Below are positions 50,053 through 61,423 of a DNA stretch of 64,000 nucleotides, piece by piece. This DNA is from Branchiostoma belcheri (lineage: Eukaryota; Chordata; Leptocardii; Amphioxiformes; Branchiostomatidae), in NCBI RefSeq assembly GCF_001625305.1, contig NW_017804464.1, positions 1,730,589-1,794,588 of the forward strand. Direction: 5' to 3'. The notes under the pieces are model-generated. The model ran no database searches and was not told the origin of the DNA. It worked only from the letters and a program-made list of their open reading frames with translations. The position numbers and the translations under genes were made by a program. The number at the start of each line of letters is the position of its first letter. The first letter of the stretch is position 1.

Positions 50053-51020
50053 ACCAAGACTGGCCAATGTACATCTCACTATCCAATCCATATCCAAAAA
50101 GAACATATACTAGCTGGTGTTTGAAGTAGTTCTCTGGCAACAACAGAGGACACGATAGATGCCTTACTACTACTACTGTACAGACTACTGTGATCATTGA
50201 ATCATTTCAGCATTGTGATGCCATTCGTTATTCGCTAACATACGATAGGAAAAAATATCAACTGTGCGTGTGTAACTATGTATGAACTGATAGAACCACC
50301 TTATATGATTTTAAAGACTTATAAAACAGAGAAGACACTTCAAAAGTTTTTGATCTTAAAAAGGCAGATGACTGGCGTTGACTGAAATGTGGGGAGTTCT
50401 ACTTTTTGTAATGGGTTCAAGACTTTGAAAAGCTATGTCATTACATTCAAGAGGACAAAATGAAGACAACCGTATGGATGGGAATCATATACTTTAAGCA
50501 ACTTATAGTTAGTCTCCTGAGCTAAAAACAAATGATACCAAGCAAAACGTCCCTGTGAACTGGATTTAAGTCCAATGAGCTATAATAATCATATCCTTTA
50601 AGTGGCATTCAAAATATGATTTCAATTAAAAATTTCCCATAGTTGATAATTTGCTTGAAATGTCTCGATCAGCTGACTTGATTTGTTGCTACGTTGAATG
50701 AAAATTTTGCCATATTCTGTTTTGAAAGACACACAATGAAAAATCTTTCTGTTTAATGATACGTATTGCTTTGCTTGTCGGTTAAATTCAAGAGGTACAG
50801 AGAAAGGCCAGGATTACAAGTAAACCTCCTTGTGACATATAACAGAGCATGTTCTCACAAAATACTCTGATGCAATATCTATATCTGTCTATACACCCGT
50901 GGTTTGTACAATTTCCCAAGTGGACAGTTTCCCTTTATCAAGGCCGTAATCAACCTACACACGTTAGTAATAATCTTAAACAACAGTCTGTCTTATGATA
51001 TCTGTGAAATAATAAATAAA
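50053..51020 (+). other. Probable 3' UTR of the receptor, with polyadenylation signal
   Basis: AT-rich sequence without coding features follows the stop codon. The first clear AATAAA hexamers are clustered at 51,011-51,020 (aataaataaa), within about 970 bp of the stop, a usual 3' UTR length. The real end of the transcript cannot be fixed from sequence alone. Confidence 0.45.
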
Positions 51021-51749
51021 CATAGATGCAACATCACTGCTAACATTGTCATTCTTTCAAGTCTCGTGATCTTCTTCCACTATCTGTATCTGTTATATAT
51101 AGCCGGTATTACCGACCTTCGGCGTAACACACCAGCCGTGTAACACACTATCATTACCTTTTATTTGTATTTCAGTTCTGATTGAAACCTAGGATGAAAT
51201 CCATTGCAAACCGTGCTACCATCTATATCAGTGTTCTCCAAGTTTCCCTCACAGCAAGGATGTCTATACTCAAACTTTCTTGCTCACCATAGTTACAACA
51301 ATCACTGCACGAAAATTCGGATTTACCAATAGTAGTAGCTGGGTAACGTTACTGTTCAATTTGTAAACTGTACTGTACTTTACAATGGTACGCGTTAGCG
51401 TTAGTGGCAAAACGTGTCCTGGCCGGGGTAGTTCGAAGTGGGTGAACATTACATTCTATCATGTTCCAATCATAGTAATTGGTCGTACACATCTTCATTC
51501 GGACGTACAATCGTCTCCATCCAGTTAAAAGGAGTATTTGTACTACAAGAATCAAGATTGTTCCTGAAAACTCCGGTGTGAGACATAATGCAATCTCCGG
51601 TATGATACCAGTTTTGAAACCTTTTTTTTTAAATATAATTTAAGAAAGACTCCAATATTTCTAAACCTTGATAGATATATTCTCAAACGAGAAAATTGTA
51701 ATGAATTAAAAAAAAAAGAACCAAATTTGTTAAAAAAATTTTCCACTGG

Positions 51750-52018
51750 CCATATGACGTCATTTCATAACCACGCGATTTTGCAACGTCTACGCGCAGA
51801 CGAGGATTTTGCCGCTTTGTTAAAAGTTGTCCAAAAACATATATATTTTTCATTATTGCGGGTAAGTTTTCGTCAAAATATGTAGTTAAGGTCTTGTTCA
51901 ACTGGTAAATTGAAAAATTACGGGGCATTTTACGGCAATTTTACCGAAAAGACGACAAAAGTGCAGGGAAGAACCGACAACTGTGCAGCCGACTGGAGGT
52001 CTAGGTGGTGTGACGTAG
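51750..52018 (+). promoter_or_regulatory. Possible promoter and first exon ending in a strong donor
   Basis: TGACGTCAT (51,755-51,763) is a perfect CRE/ATF palindrome, followed within 35 bp by a CG-rich stretch (ACGTCTACGCGCAGACGAGG). Downstream, a more GC-rich segment ends TGACGTAG|gtaagc, a good 5' splice site at 52,019. A candidate acceptor with a short open end lies at about 53,904 (ttccttgcag). Minus-strand frames here begin without recognisable similarity. A transcript start is inference. Confidence 0.3.
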
Positions 52019-53039
52019 GTAAGCAGTGGAACAATATTCTCCCATTTCTGAGCAAAATTTTTAGCGCAAAGGTACCTCAAACATGTTTACAATAGTCTGG
52101 AGCAAGTGTTTTGCAGGTTTATTCGTAAATTCTGTGGTAATTGTCTGTCCTTTGGGGTATTTTTCATGGTAATTTCTGGGGAAAACTCGGCAGACATTTT
52201 TAAATGCCACTGTTGTTTACAATTGACGCAGCTTCAGCTTCTCTCGTTTGACAATATAAATTTACCTCAGAGTTATTATTTTGCTTACAAAAGTCGGGAA
52301 TACGTTCTTCGTGACTTAAGTGGTGAATACTGAGGAAATGCTATGTGTTTTTGGTACCTTTTTACGCGGTAATATGTGAAATAAAATGCCCAAGTAGCTA
52401 TAGGACGTCATAAAATAATGATTAGCATATGAATCAGGTGTTGGTGGGTAATTGGTTAACATGGCGGATGTGCAAACCCTTTATATGCAGAAATTTGGTG
52501 TATTTTCAAACGGACCTCTCTAGTATCAAGCTGGGAGGCAAACCTGAAATACTTTTAACAGCTTTATCTTTAGGAGCTGTTCAAATTTCCATTGTTTCGA
52601 CAGGTTTTGAACAGCAAAATGGCGGGCATTTTTGAAGGAGATTTCTGATGAAAGAGAATATTCAGCACTACTTTAATCCCAGCCTTACACTTGGTAGGCA
52701 TGGCTATTTACTATAGTACATTATTAGTAACTGTTTTGTTTATTGTCATTAATATCTTTTCCTTTACAAGTCAATTATGTTTTGGTGTCACCATTTACAC
52801 TAGCCTAGACGATAATTACATGGAAAGATATTGGTAATCCCATTATCAAATGTCTCAGATTGATGTATTGAACTACTCTCAATATAAAGTTGATATGTTG
52901 TAGGGATGGTTGCTATAAAGGTGATGCAATGAATTATTTCTCAGACCATGCTTAAAACATGTTTTGCCACAAGTTTCAAAACACTAAACACCATCAACAC
53001 ACAAACACACCCGTTCTTGTGTTCACCATCAACTTACAA

Positions 53040-53850
53040 AAACAACTGTCCTTGGTGCTGAACACCATCCACATGTAAACCCACCAGTCCTTGGTGCTGA
53101 CCACTATGCACACGCAAACTTACCTGTCCCTGGTGCTGAATACCATTTACACATAGGTAAAACCACCTGTCCTTGGTGCTGAATGCCTATCATACAAAGA
53201 TGTACCTGTCCCTGGTGCTGAAAACCATCTACACACAGGTAAGCACACCTGTCCTTGGTGCTGAACACCATCAAACCACCCACCGACCCACCTACAAACA
53301 TACCATTTACACATAGGTAAAACCACCTGTCCTTGGTGCTGAATGCCATCCATACAAAGATGTACCTGGTCCTGGTGCTGAACCCCATCCACACCCAGAT
53401 AAACATATCTGTCCTTGGTGCTGAACAACATCCACACACAGGTAAATCAACCTGTCCTTGGTGCTGAATGTTATCCATACACAAACATACCTGTCCCTGG
53501 TGCTGGACACCATCCACACACAGATAAACACTCCTGTCATTGGTGCTGAACACCACACACACACACACACACAGGTAAATCAACCTGTCCTTGGTGCTGA
53601 ATGTCATCCATACACTAACATACCTGTCCTTGGTGCTGGACACCATCCACGCAGAGATATATAATACAGCTGTTCCTTGTGCTGAACACCATCCACACAC
53701 AGATAAACACATACCTGTCCTTGGTGCTGATTGCTGAACACCATCCACATACAAACATACCTGTCCTTGGTTCTGAACACCATCCATGCATAGGTAAATA
53801 CACATCCTTGGTGCTGAACACAATACACATACAAGTATACAAATATCTTG
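53040..53850 (-). repeat. Minisatellite of about 40-46-bp units, about 19 copies
   Basis: On the plus strand the unit contains CCTGTCCTTGGTGCTGAACA and CCATCCACACACAGGTAAA-like words, with spacing mostly 39-46 bp and copies diverged. On the minus strand the core is TTCAGCACCAAGGACAGG, nearly identical to the core of the 19-kb minisatellite. Lack of stops makes a 287-codon minus-strand frame plus several overlapping ones. These are not genes. Confidence 0.95.
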
Positions 53851-54599
53851 AGGCATCATTTTGTAGACATCCAAGAAAAACTGTTTCATTTTTCTTCCTT
53901 GCAGCACAGTGAAGCCAGGTGGAGAGAAGAAGTACTGTTGACATGCTAGGAGTTCTTTTTGGACCATTTCTTACTCATTTAAGAAAATTCTGTAAGCTTT
54001 CTTTTACCCATGGTACAATATGAAGAGATCCCTTGATTGTGTAAAAATGCATTGCTGTAAATTCATGTATGTTTGATAAGTTTAAGTTTGAACCAATTCT
54101 GTAGTACAGTATTATACAATGGAAACATTTTCTAGTGACACAATTTTGCATGTGATGGTATCCATAGTTGGTAGCCTTTTGTGATGTCGCAGTGAAAATG
54201 AAATCACCAGAAACATTTCAAGACTTACAGTATTTATACAAGAAAAAAGTGTTGGTGCAATTATACTAAATATAGTGACAGAATTTTAATACAATTGTAA
54301 ATGGCTCAATAACTGGTAATGTGTACATAATACGCCATTACTTTGAATAAGTTTTGATGAATGTTGTGTTAACCACAGGTCAACATGTGCACAACTACAT
54401 TGGCTGCAGACAGTACGAGAAATACTACCGATGTGGCTGTGTGGGATTGTGCTGCGTTTTGCATATCCTTTCACGTTGACACTTGTTAATGCATTATTGG
54501 CATGTCGTATCATCAGTTTATCCTTTCATCACAATTGTACGCCACTTTTTACTTGGAATGTGAATGTATATCAGAATTGAGTAACAATGATTTCCTTCT

Positions 54600-55440
54600 T
54601 TATAGTTTATTTTCTTTTTCTAGTATGCAGAATTTACCTGCTGGCTGCCATTGGCGCCGGAAACTATATGTTGTCTTGTACAAAGTCCCTGTGATTTTGG
54701 TATGTACATTCATGCAATTTCAGGTTATAAATTGGCTGCCATTGGTGCCTGACACTGCCTTAAAAATTTTACATTATTGTACAATATACACTATAGTTTT
54801 TCTAGTATATTGTTTTTTAATATGTATTCAATGGTGTAGAAGTTGGCTAGCAGTATCATTGCTTCATAACTCAGCAGTTGTTTTTATTTCATGCAAAAGT
54901 TTCCTGTTGATTGCCATTTGTGTCACAAAATTATTTCTCCACCAAAACTTCATATGAGCTTAACAGTCACTGCAGCTGAAGCATTGTTATTAGATCCAGT
55001 ACAGAGAATTTGTAAAATTCCAAAATGTATTTTAGATGTCCCAGTACAGGGGGCAGGTAAGTTGTTGGAAGTACAATGGAATGCAAGGTGAAATATCTGG
55101 TAGCTCAACTGACTTTTCAATTGCTTTTAGTACATGTTTGATTATACATGCATATGGGGCAGCAAATGCAAATATAATGCACCTACATGAAAGTATGCTG
55201 AAAGAAGACAACTTCAAGGATGGACCAGAAAAGCCTGAACACTTATAATTGTTTGTCTTGATACATTTTAGATGTCACAGTACTGTTACAAAACAATAGT
55301 TTAGCCTGCAAAAAGAACAAATGTAATAGGAATTATTTTATTGTCAATTCTCCAAAAGACAGACCTTCAGGTCAAGAAGAAACAACATGGCCTGAAAATT
55401 TGTTTTGTTTTTATGCTCCAGTACAGGGGCAGAAGGCCAA
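54600..55440 (+). repeat. Degenerate repeat block, left part
   Basis: TGGCTGCCATTGG.GCC recurs at about 54,643 and 54,732, with a weaker copy at about 54,908, giving spacing near 89 bp. Further right, CCAGTACAGGGGGCAG at 55,040 and CCAGTACAGGGGCAGAAGG at 55,421 also occur three times near 57.2-57.4 kb. The order CAGCTGAAGCATTG, CCAGTACAGG, CACCTACATGA, GACAACTTCAAGG here is repeated at 57.35-57.5 kb. Open frames are not conserved between copies. Confidence 0.65.
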
Positions 55441-55501
55441 CAGATAAAAATATATAATTTAATAAGATATAACTAAATTCTATATAACTAATATGCATAC
55501 A

Positions 55502-56741
55502 TGTCGTCTGAGGTACAGGTGCGGTAACCTGCTGTGCATTTGGCTATCAGTGAGTGCCCAGAAATACGTGGTGCTCCAAAACTGGTCAGACGGTAGGCTG
55601 TTGTTAGCATCTGTGCGCTATCCCCTGTCGTGAGTGTGAGAGCCCGCGGGAGATCATGTCCTCGTACTGGCTTGGTGGATCGTGCGATCGTACGGAACGA
55701 TGAGGGTGAAACTCCCACATGCAGGGTTGACTTCGGGTCAGGCATTCCAGGGAACGGGCAGGGTGGCCAAGCCCACGGCTTGGAGTGGCGTTTAATGGTC
55801 GCACCATCTGTGCCGCATACCTGGATCGTAAGCCCAAATCGTTCATTAAAGCCAGTCAATGGACATCGCTGTCCCGTGTTCGCATCAACCGCCTGCGGGT
55901 TGATTCCGGACTCATCGCGCCGGGGGCAGAATGATCACGGAAAGCCAGGCAGTCCTGTGCTGGGTACCGCCAGTGGCGAGGCGGTACCGGGGACTGTTTT
56001 GCTGGTTGCGGGTAGCCGCCTGTATGTCCCTGAAGTGGATCTGGCTACACTCTTAAAGGTCCTGTATTCTCTGGTACACACCATTAAAAAGAATAGTCAT
56101 GATATTATTGACAATTGAATTTCTCACGACCTCACGGTGCCATGAGTACTGGGATACTGGGAGTGTGTTAGAGTCGGATTGCACCCGGACATGGGGCATT
56201 GGAAACAAATTACCTCCTTTGCCTGTTGGCGGCTGCGAAGGTGACGTTCCCACCGAGCGGCTTTGGCTGCTCAACCGGGGGCGTATGCTGACTGCCCGTT
56301 GCATTACTGTTGGTCACCCAGGCATTCGAGCGGCAGTACCGAGCAATCGGTATGGGGGTGACCAGGGAACCCTTTCCTGTTTGAAGGAGCGGCGAAGACC
56401 ATTGCGAACGCTTAAGCGCGCTCCGAGGAAGGGGTGACCTCTGGGTTAGCGTGTGGCACCTGAGTGGATAGGCCATGGTGGGTGGTGGGCCGATTCCCTG
56501 GTTGCCGTTCCGGGGTGCTGTGTAACCTCCTTCAGGGGCTCTGGCGCACAGTCGGCATAGACACTTAGCTTTAGCTGAAGATCGTGAGGTCGTTACATCA
56601 TCTGCACTATTGTGTTGTGCAAAGTAGGGCTTGGCTGTTAGTCCTGTGGTGGTGCGGAGTAGCCGTGGTGGAGCGAAACCACTGCCACTGTGATTCCCAG
56701 CCGCACGGCAGACAAACTGCACTTAGTACCTCAGACTGACA
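55502..56741. mobile_element. 1,240-bp GC-rich element with terminal inverted repeats and 4-bp target duplication
   Basis: The element starts TGTCGTCTGAGGTAC and ends GTACCTCAGACTGACA, an inverted pair differing by one base insertion. Weaker similarity continues for about 45 bp. It is flanked on both sides by TACA. Its interior is clearly richer in GC and CG than the AT-rich flanks. Open frames of 162 codons (plus) and 170 codons (minus) match no family I know and probably reflect composition. A 13-bp internal inverted pair (ACGACCTCACG) lies at about 56,124 and 56,585. TGT..ACA termini and a 4-bp duplication recall Ginger-type DNA transposons. A solo LTR would also have TG..CA ends but not such long inverted repeats. 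Confidence 0.75.
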
Positions 56742-57049
56742 TACAAGACATCAACCTCAAAGTTTGGATTTAGTAGAAAATGAAAATTATGCAATGTCTA
56801 CCAACCTAATGTAAAAGACAGATATATCTGTAGCTCTATATCCAGGATGTACATGACAATAGACTGCCATGATGTACATTATAAAAGGCAGATACCGCAC
56901 AAGAACATTGTCCATTATTATTTACAGATACATGTATCACCGTAGAGCCTAATATGCACGCTATAAAGGACAGATATCCCCATAGAGTATCAGCTGTACT
57001 TGTCGCAGTTTAGAACAGATATCCTACACTGTATTCATGTTGGAAAAAT

Positions 57050-57640
57050 TAGAAATTGATGTATTGAATTTCATAACTTGGCCTTCTCCAGAAGCTGGCC
57101 AGGCTTTTAAAACTTGCAGAATGTATGCATGTCAGTTCCTATCACAGTATTTTACTATTTAGCTAAAAGCAACTAAACTGAGGTTGATATCTGTTTAGCT
57201 GATAGATGGTATCCCAGTATAGGGGCCATGCAAGACTTAACAAACTTAAGAAAGTGATTGGCAAATTATGTTGCCATTCAAGTATTAGATGGCAATTCCA
57301 GTACAGGGGCCATAGAGCACCGTGTGCACCTTAAAGTTTATAACTCTGCACTCCAGTACAGGGGGCAGGAAGGCACAACAAAGACAATGTGAAAATTCAA
57401 GGTGATTTTAGATGTTCAAAGTAAGTAACACCTACATGATACCGTCATTGTCAAGACAACTTCAAGGCTGAGCCAGAGGATGCAGATGTCCCTGAGTGCA
57501 GCTACACAATTAGCTTTGGACCCTCTGGAACGACTTTACCATAATTGTAATATAGCAACTGATTGATTCCTATTGTCTATGAGTTTATGAAGAATGGGCT
57601 TCTCCAGAAGCCTGAGGCCTAATGAGCCTGCAGAATGATC
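57050..57640 (+). repeat. Degenerate repeat block, right part
   Basis: CCAGTA.AGGGG recurs at 57,210, 57,298 and 57,355, followed by CACCTACATGA (57,431), GACAACTTCAAGGCTGAGCC (57,457) and CAGCTACACAATTAGC (57,500). CTTCTCCAGAAGC hairpin words stand at 57,083 and 57,600, each followed by TTGCAGAATG or CTGCAGAATG. The same words in nearly the same order stand at 54.97-55.25 kb, so this is a paralogous unit separated by the inserted 1,240-bp element. Confidence 0.65.
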
Positions 57641-58460
57641 TATACACAAAACTGCAACTTATTGCTTGATGTGCAAGATTTATGTGTTACAGTAAAGTGT
57701 TATCTTTCAGCAGTGGTGACTGAAAATGACCTCAAATAATTGTCAAACCTTGTGAATGTTTTACTTCCTAATTCAGAAGTTCTTTTGTAGCATTCATTGA
57801 CAACAAATTGGCACAAATGTAGCAGCAAACCCACAGACTGCTCTAAATTGTAGAGGCTGATATTGTTCATTTGCTAAACCACAATTTTTTTAATCGTTTT
57901 CAGCCACGAACTCTTGTGCTGTATTTAGCTATGTTCATTTGATATCTGAGAGTTTCTACAGAATAAAATGTTGTGTACAGTGATTGTATTTCCTTGAACA
58001 CTTCTGTTTGTGACTAATTTTAGAATTCAAAAACAGGTGGAGAATATATTACTAATAATCTCTTTTTTTTATTTCTTTAACTGTGAAGGAGTCACTCTAC
58101 AGTACCATCAACTTTAATTTTCTCACATAGATGATAATATTTTCATTAACAAACCTCTATCCTTCAGTACAACAGAGTGGAACTGCTTGGCTGGGATTGG
58201 AAACAGTCTTTTGGAGGAATGACAGTGGGGCAGTCTCTTGATTAAGAGGTTTTTGATTTCAGAGTGACTCCAGATTTGAATGTCCTGATGAACTTAAGTA
58301 TAAGATTCCTCCTTTTCCAAGTGCGCTGACGCATGGCTTAGGGATTCTAACCAATAACATCTAAGAGGAACATCTGAGATTTGCAACACTGGAAAAAGCT
58401 TTATCATAAGGCTAAATTGACTCTATATTCACAAATGATCTTTTACCTAAATTCTGTTTT

Positions 58461-58800
58461 ACAATTCTGACTTTAGGACACTGTGCTAAGCTTCTGTGGA
58501 TTCAAACGATCAACCCCTAGTAGAATTTATAATCTGAATTCTCTCCTTACAATTTTCACGGGCAGTGTCTGTTTGCAGATTCTGTGGATTCGCCAACCAT
58601 CAATCTCTAGTAGAATGATCCAAAATTTTTTCGTACAATTCTGACTTAGGGCACTGTGCAGTTTCTTTGGATCAAACCATCAACCTCTAGTACCATGATC
58701 CCAAATGCTTTCCTTACAATTCTGACTTAGGGCACTGAATGCAGCTTCTTTGAATCTGGATTCAAACCAACAACCTTTAGTAGTCTAACACAATTTGTCC
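58461..58800 (+). repeat. Tandem array, four units of 81-88 bp
   Basis: Units start at 58,461, 58,549, 58,635 and 58,716 with ACAATTCTGACTTAGGGCAC and continue GTGCAG.TTCT.TGGATTCA and CCATCAACCTCTAGTAGAAT. On the minus strand the middle reads GGTTTGAATCC, similar to a pol III B box. The third unit contains a 9-bp stem (TTTGGATCA/TGATCC.AAA). Confidence 0.8.
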
Positions 58801-59439
58801 TTGATTACTATTACATACTGGGTTTTGTTTTTCAGCCTTCAAAGCAACACAAGGCAGCACTTTTACCAATCTTGTGAAAAATTACTTAGGAATTTGTGCA
58901 GTCTGTGGGTTAATTCAGGACACTGTTCAGGTTTTCCATATATTCTATCCACCTTACCACCCCCTCCCACTTACTGTAGCTCAGTAACCAAGACAGTCAG
59001 GTGCAAGCCAACAGGATAGGTTGGTATGGGTATTGAGCACAGGGCTGGACATGGTACTTTGTATTTTTTGATATGCTTAAAAATAAAATGCCTTTTCTTG
59101 ACGTAAATAAGGATTTACTTCGACTTCGTGACATTGCAATTTTTTCATCTCTAGTAGAGGGTGGTAAAGAAAACGTTTTCTCGCAGTTCATTCTCAGAAG
59201 TATGTAATGTTGATCAAAGCCCTAAATATTTACAGTGGATTAGCAAGTCTATATCCATATAGTGTTTCTAGTACCAGTAGTTAAGGTTGTTTGCCATGTC
59301 CAGTTACCCTGTGCAACATGGTAAGTGAAACCGAAGACTGCAGCAGCAAGACAGGTGGTCCCAGGACAGGTGAAACAGGTGGTCCCAGGACAGGTGTCTC
59401 CGACTTCAAGGTGGCTTGATGGAGGGCGGAGGTCATCAA

Positions 59440-59520
59440 CAGTTGCTGAGGTCAGGGGTTCGAACCGTGAGCCCCTGGCCCGTGTGTCTGCGTCATTCAT
59501 TGAGTAGTTCATTAGTTATA
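59440..59520 (+). mobile_element. Possible SINE-like fragment
   Basis: Contains GGTCAGGGGTTCGAACCGTG, a B-box-like motif, preceded by a weak A-box-like stretch and followed by sequence unlike the other SINE bodies. Just upstream, at about 59,348-59,397, a 24-bp unit containing GGTCCCAGGACAGG occurs twice. Identity uncertain. Confidence 0.3.
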
Positions 59521-59574
59521 AGACTTAGATATAGGCAGGGCCAAAGAATTTAAGGACTATTCCATTAGATAGGT

Positions 59575-60310
59575 CAGGTTTGATTAAAAGCTCGTAAGCT
59601 GCTAAAAATTGAACTCCCCGCCCCGAAATATGGCCTTAAAATACCTGCTCCTTAACTAAAAATCCTTTGATAAGAGTCCTAGTGAGCAGAAAATTGCCCC
59701 TTCCCATCAAATACTGCTTTAAACCTCTTGTTTCTTAAAACTTTTATTAAAATGTTATAAGCAGATAAAAACCCAAATCTTGGCTTAAAACTCCTGCTCC
59801 TTTAACAAGATCCCTTCTTTGATAAGTCCTAAGAGAAAAATTGCCTTAAACGTCCTGTTAATTGAAACTTTAATTGGTTCCAAGCTGATAAAAAAAGTTT
59901 CCCCATCCCAAATATTGCCTTTAAAACTCCTGCTACTACAGGCAATTCCTGTGATAAATCCTACGCAGTAAATTGCCCTTACCCACAAAATAATGCGTTA
60001 AACCACCTGTTTCTTTAAACCCTTAGGAAGAAAAGTTATAGTTTCCCCTTGAATACGGCGTTAAAAATTCCTTTCCCTGAAACACTGATAGAAATGCTCT
60101 GATAGAAATGCAGATAATAGCCCCCTCCTTAATATTGGCTTCGAACCCCTGCTCCATGAAACTAGTGAAAAAGTCCTTAAGAGGATAATGGACCCAAAAC
60201 ATGGCAAACTCTGGCTCCTTGATACTTTTTTTCATTAAAAGGTCTAAAAAAAACTGTTTGAGACGTCTTGATAGTAAAGATAATCCCCTCCCCATAAAGT
60301 TTCATTTACT
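59575..60310 (+). repeat. Decayed tandem array of about 73-bp units
   Basis: TGCCTTAAAACTCCTGCTCC-type words recur at about 59,632, 59,713, 59,782, 59,842, 59,916, 59,994, 60,057 and 60,136, with intervening GATAA.TCCTA.GCAGAAAAT and CCCCATCCCAAATAT. Alternate units look more alike, suggesting amplification of a dimer. Strongly diverged and therefore old. Confidence 0.75.
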
Positions 60311-60340
60311 TTAAAAAACTAAAGGGAAAAAGGCGGATTG

Positions 60341-61405
60341 TAACGACCAAAACGCTCACAGTAGGACTGTGGATGATCTGCAAAAACAAAATGCTGCTAA
60401 GAATATTAATCCATCAAAGTAAACCTCAAAACCTGGTTTTAGGTTCAATGTACAGTTTAGCCAACACACGGCTATCCGACGGTCTCACAGCGCCACCTAG
60501 CAATATTAATGTAAACTGCAACACGTACTAATATTGAAGTATCATTATATACAAGGTAGAGAATACAGTACAGTATTCGCCGCTCGTAGGCAGCATTTTC
60601 GGCTTTTTTCCCCAAATAAACTCCCAACAAGTCTTTGCTTGATATTCAGCAAGATTCACCTGCTCTTAAAAATCTTTATATATCAGCATATTCCTTCTCA
60701 AACTTCAAAGCTTGGATATTAGATTCAACCAAGGACGTAACGTTATATAATTCAACAGTTTAGCCAACTTACTAAAATCCAACGGTCTCGCAGCACCACC
60801 ATGCGATATTGATGATCAGAATTGGAATGCGTACTTTAGTGTTCAATGTATGCCGCATTTGTTTACTTATTTCGTCACAAAATAAACGTCTCGTAGTACT
60901 CCCAGCAAGTCTGTGGTTGATCTGTAGAAAGAAAATGCAGTTACGAGTCTCTATTCATTAGAATATCCCTTCTCAAATCCTGAAATCTCACCTAAACAAT
61001 TAGACTAGATTCAATGCTAGTAGTATCCAGTTAAGCCAAGAAGTGGTCATCTGACGGTCTCACAGCGCCACCTAGTAATATTAATCAGAACTAGTACTGC
61101 AGCACGTACCTCACCATACTATACAATTAAGGTACAGTGCTTGTCAGCCGTACGTATCCAGCATTTTCTTCCCAAAATAAACGGCTTCTGATTATTAAGA
61201 CACTCCCAGTATGTGGTTGATTTGCAGATGAAACTGCCGTTAAAAGAATATTATTTATTTATCAGAATATCTCTTCTCAAAGTCCGCCTTTTACAATTAG
61301 ATTCAACAGTCTCCAGTTCAGCCAAAAGGTGGTCATCCGACGGTCTCACAGCGCCACCTAGCAATATTAATTAGAACTGCAATACGTACTTAGTATACAA
61401 GGTAG
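60341..61405 (+). repeat. Tandem array, four units of about 275-300 bp
   Basis: Each unit runs GTCTGTGGTTGATCTGCAGA, then TATCCCTTCTCAAA, TAGATTCAA, AGTTTAGCCAA, and ends GACGGTCTCACAGCGCCACC (near 60,478, 60,783, 61,054 and 61,339) plus TAGCAATATTAAT and GCAACACGTACT. Copies are 75-85 per cent alike by eye, the second the most diverged. The last unit ends about 20 bp before an ATG-bearing segment with a good donor. Confidence 0.85.
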
Positions 61406-61423
61406 AGGTGTACAATTGTCATA

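Noticed and set aside
53104-53967. 287-codon minus-strand open frame, rich in Cys/Trp/Val repeats
   Set aside because: It is a translation of the minisatellite. Overlapping long frames occur on both strands and follow the repeat period, and no domain is recognisable.
54502-54957. 151-codon plus-strand frame with hydrophobic stretches
   Set aside because: It runs across degenerate repeat units, is AT-rich with no coding bias, and is not preserved in the paralogous unit at 57 kb.
55630-56722. Open frames of 162 (plus) and 170 (minus) codons in the GC-rich element
   Set aside because: They overlap no known family, occur on both strands, and are expected from high GC with few stop codons. They are described only as part of the element.
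55502-56741. Solo LTR of a retroelement
   Set aside because: TG..CA ends and the 4-bp duplication would fit, but inverted repeats extending about 45 bp are unlike LTR ends. Not excluded.
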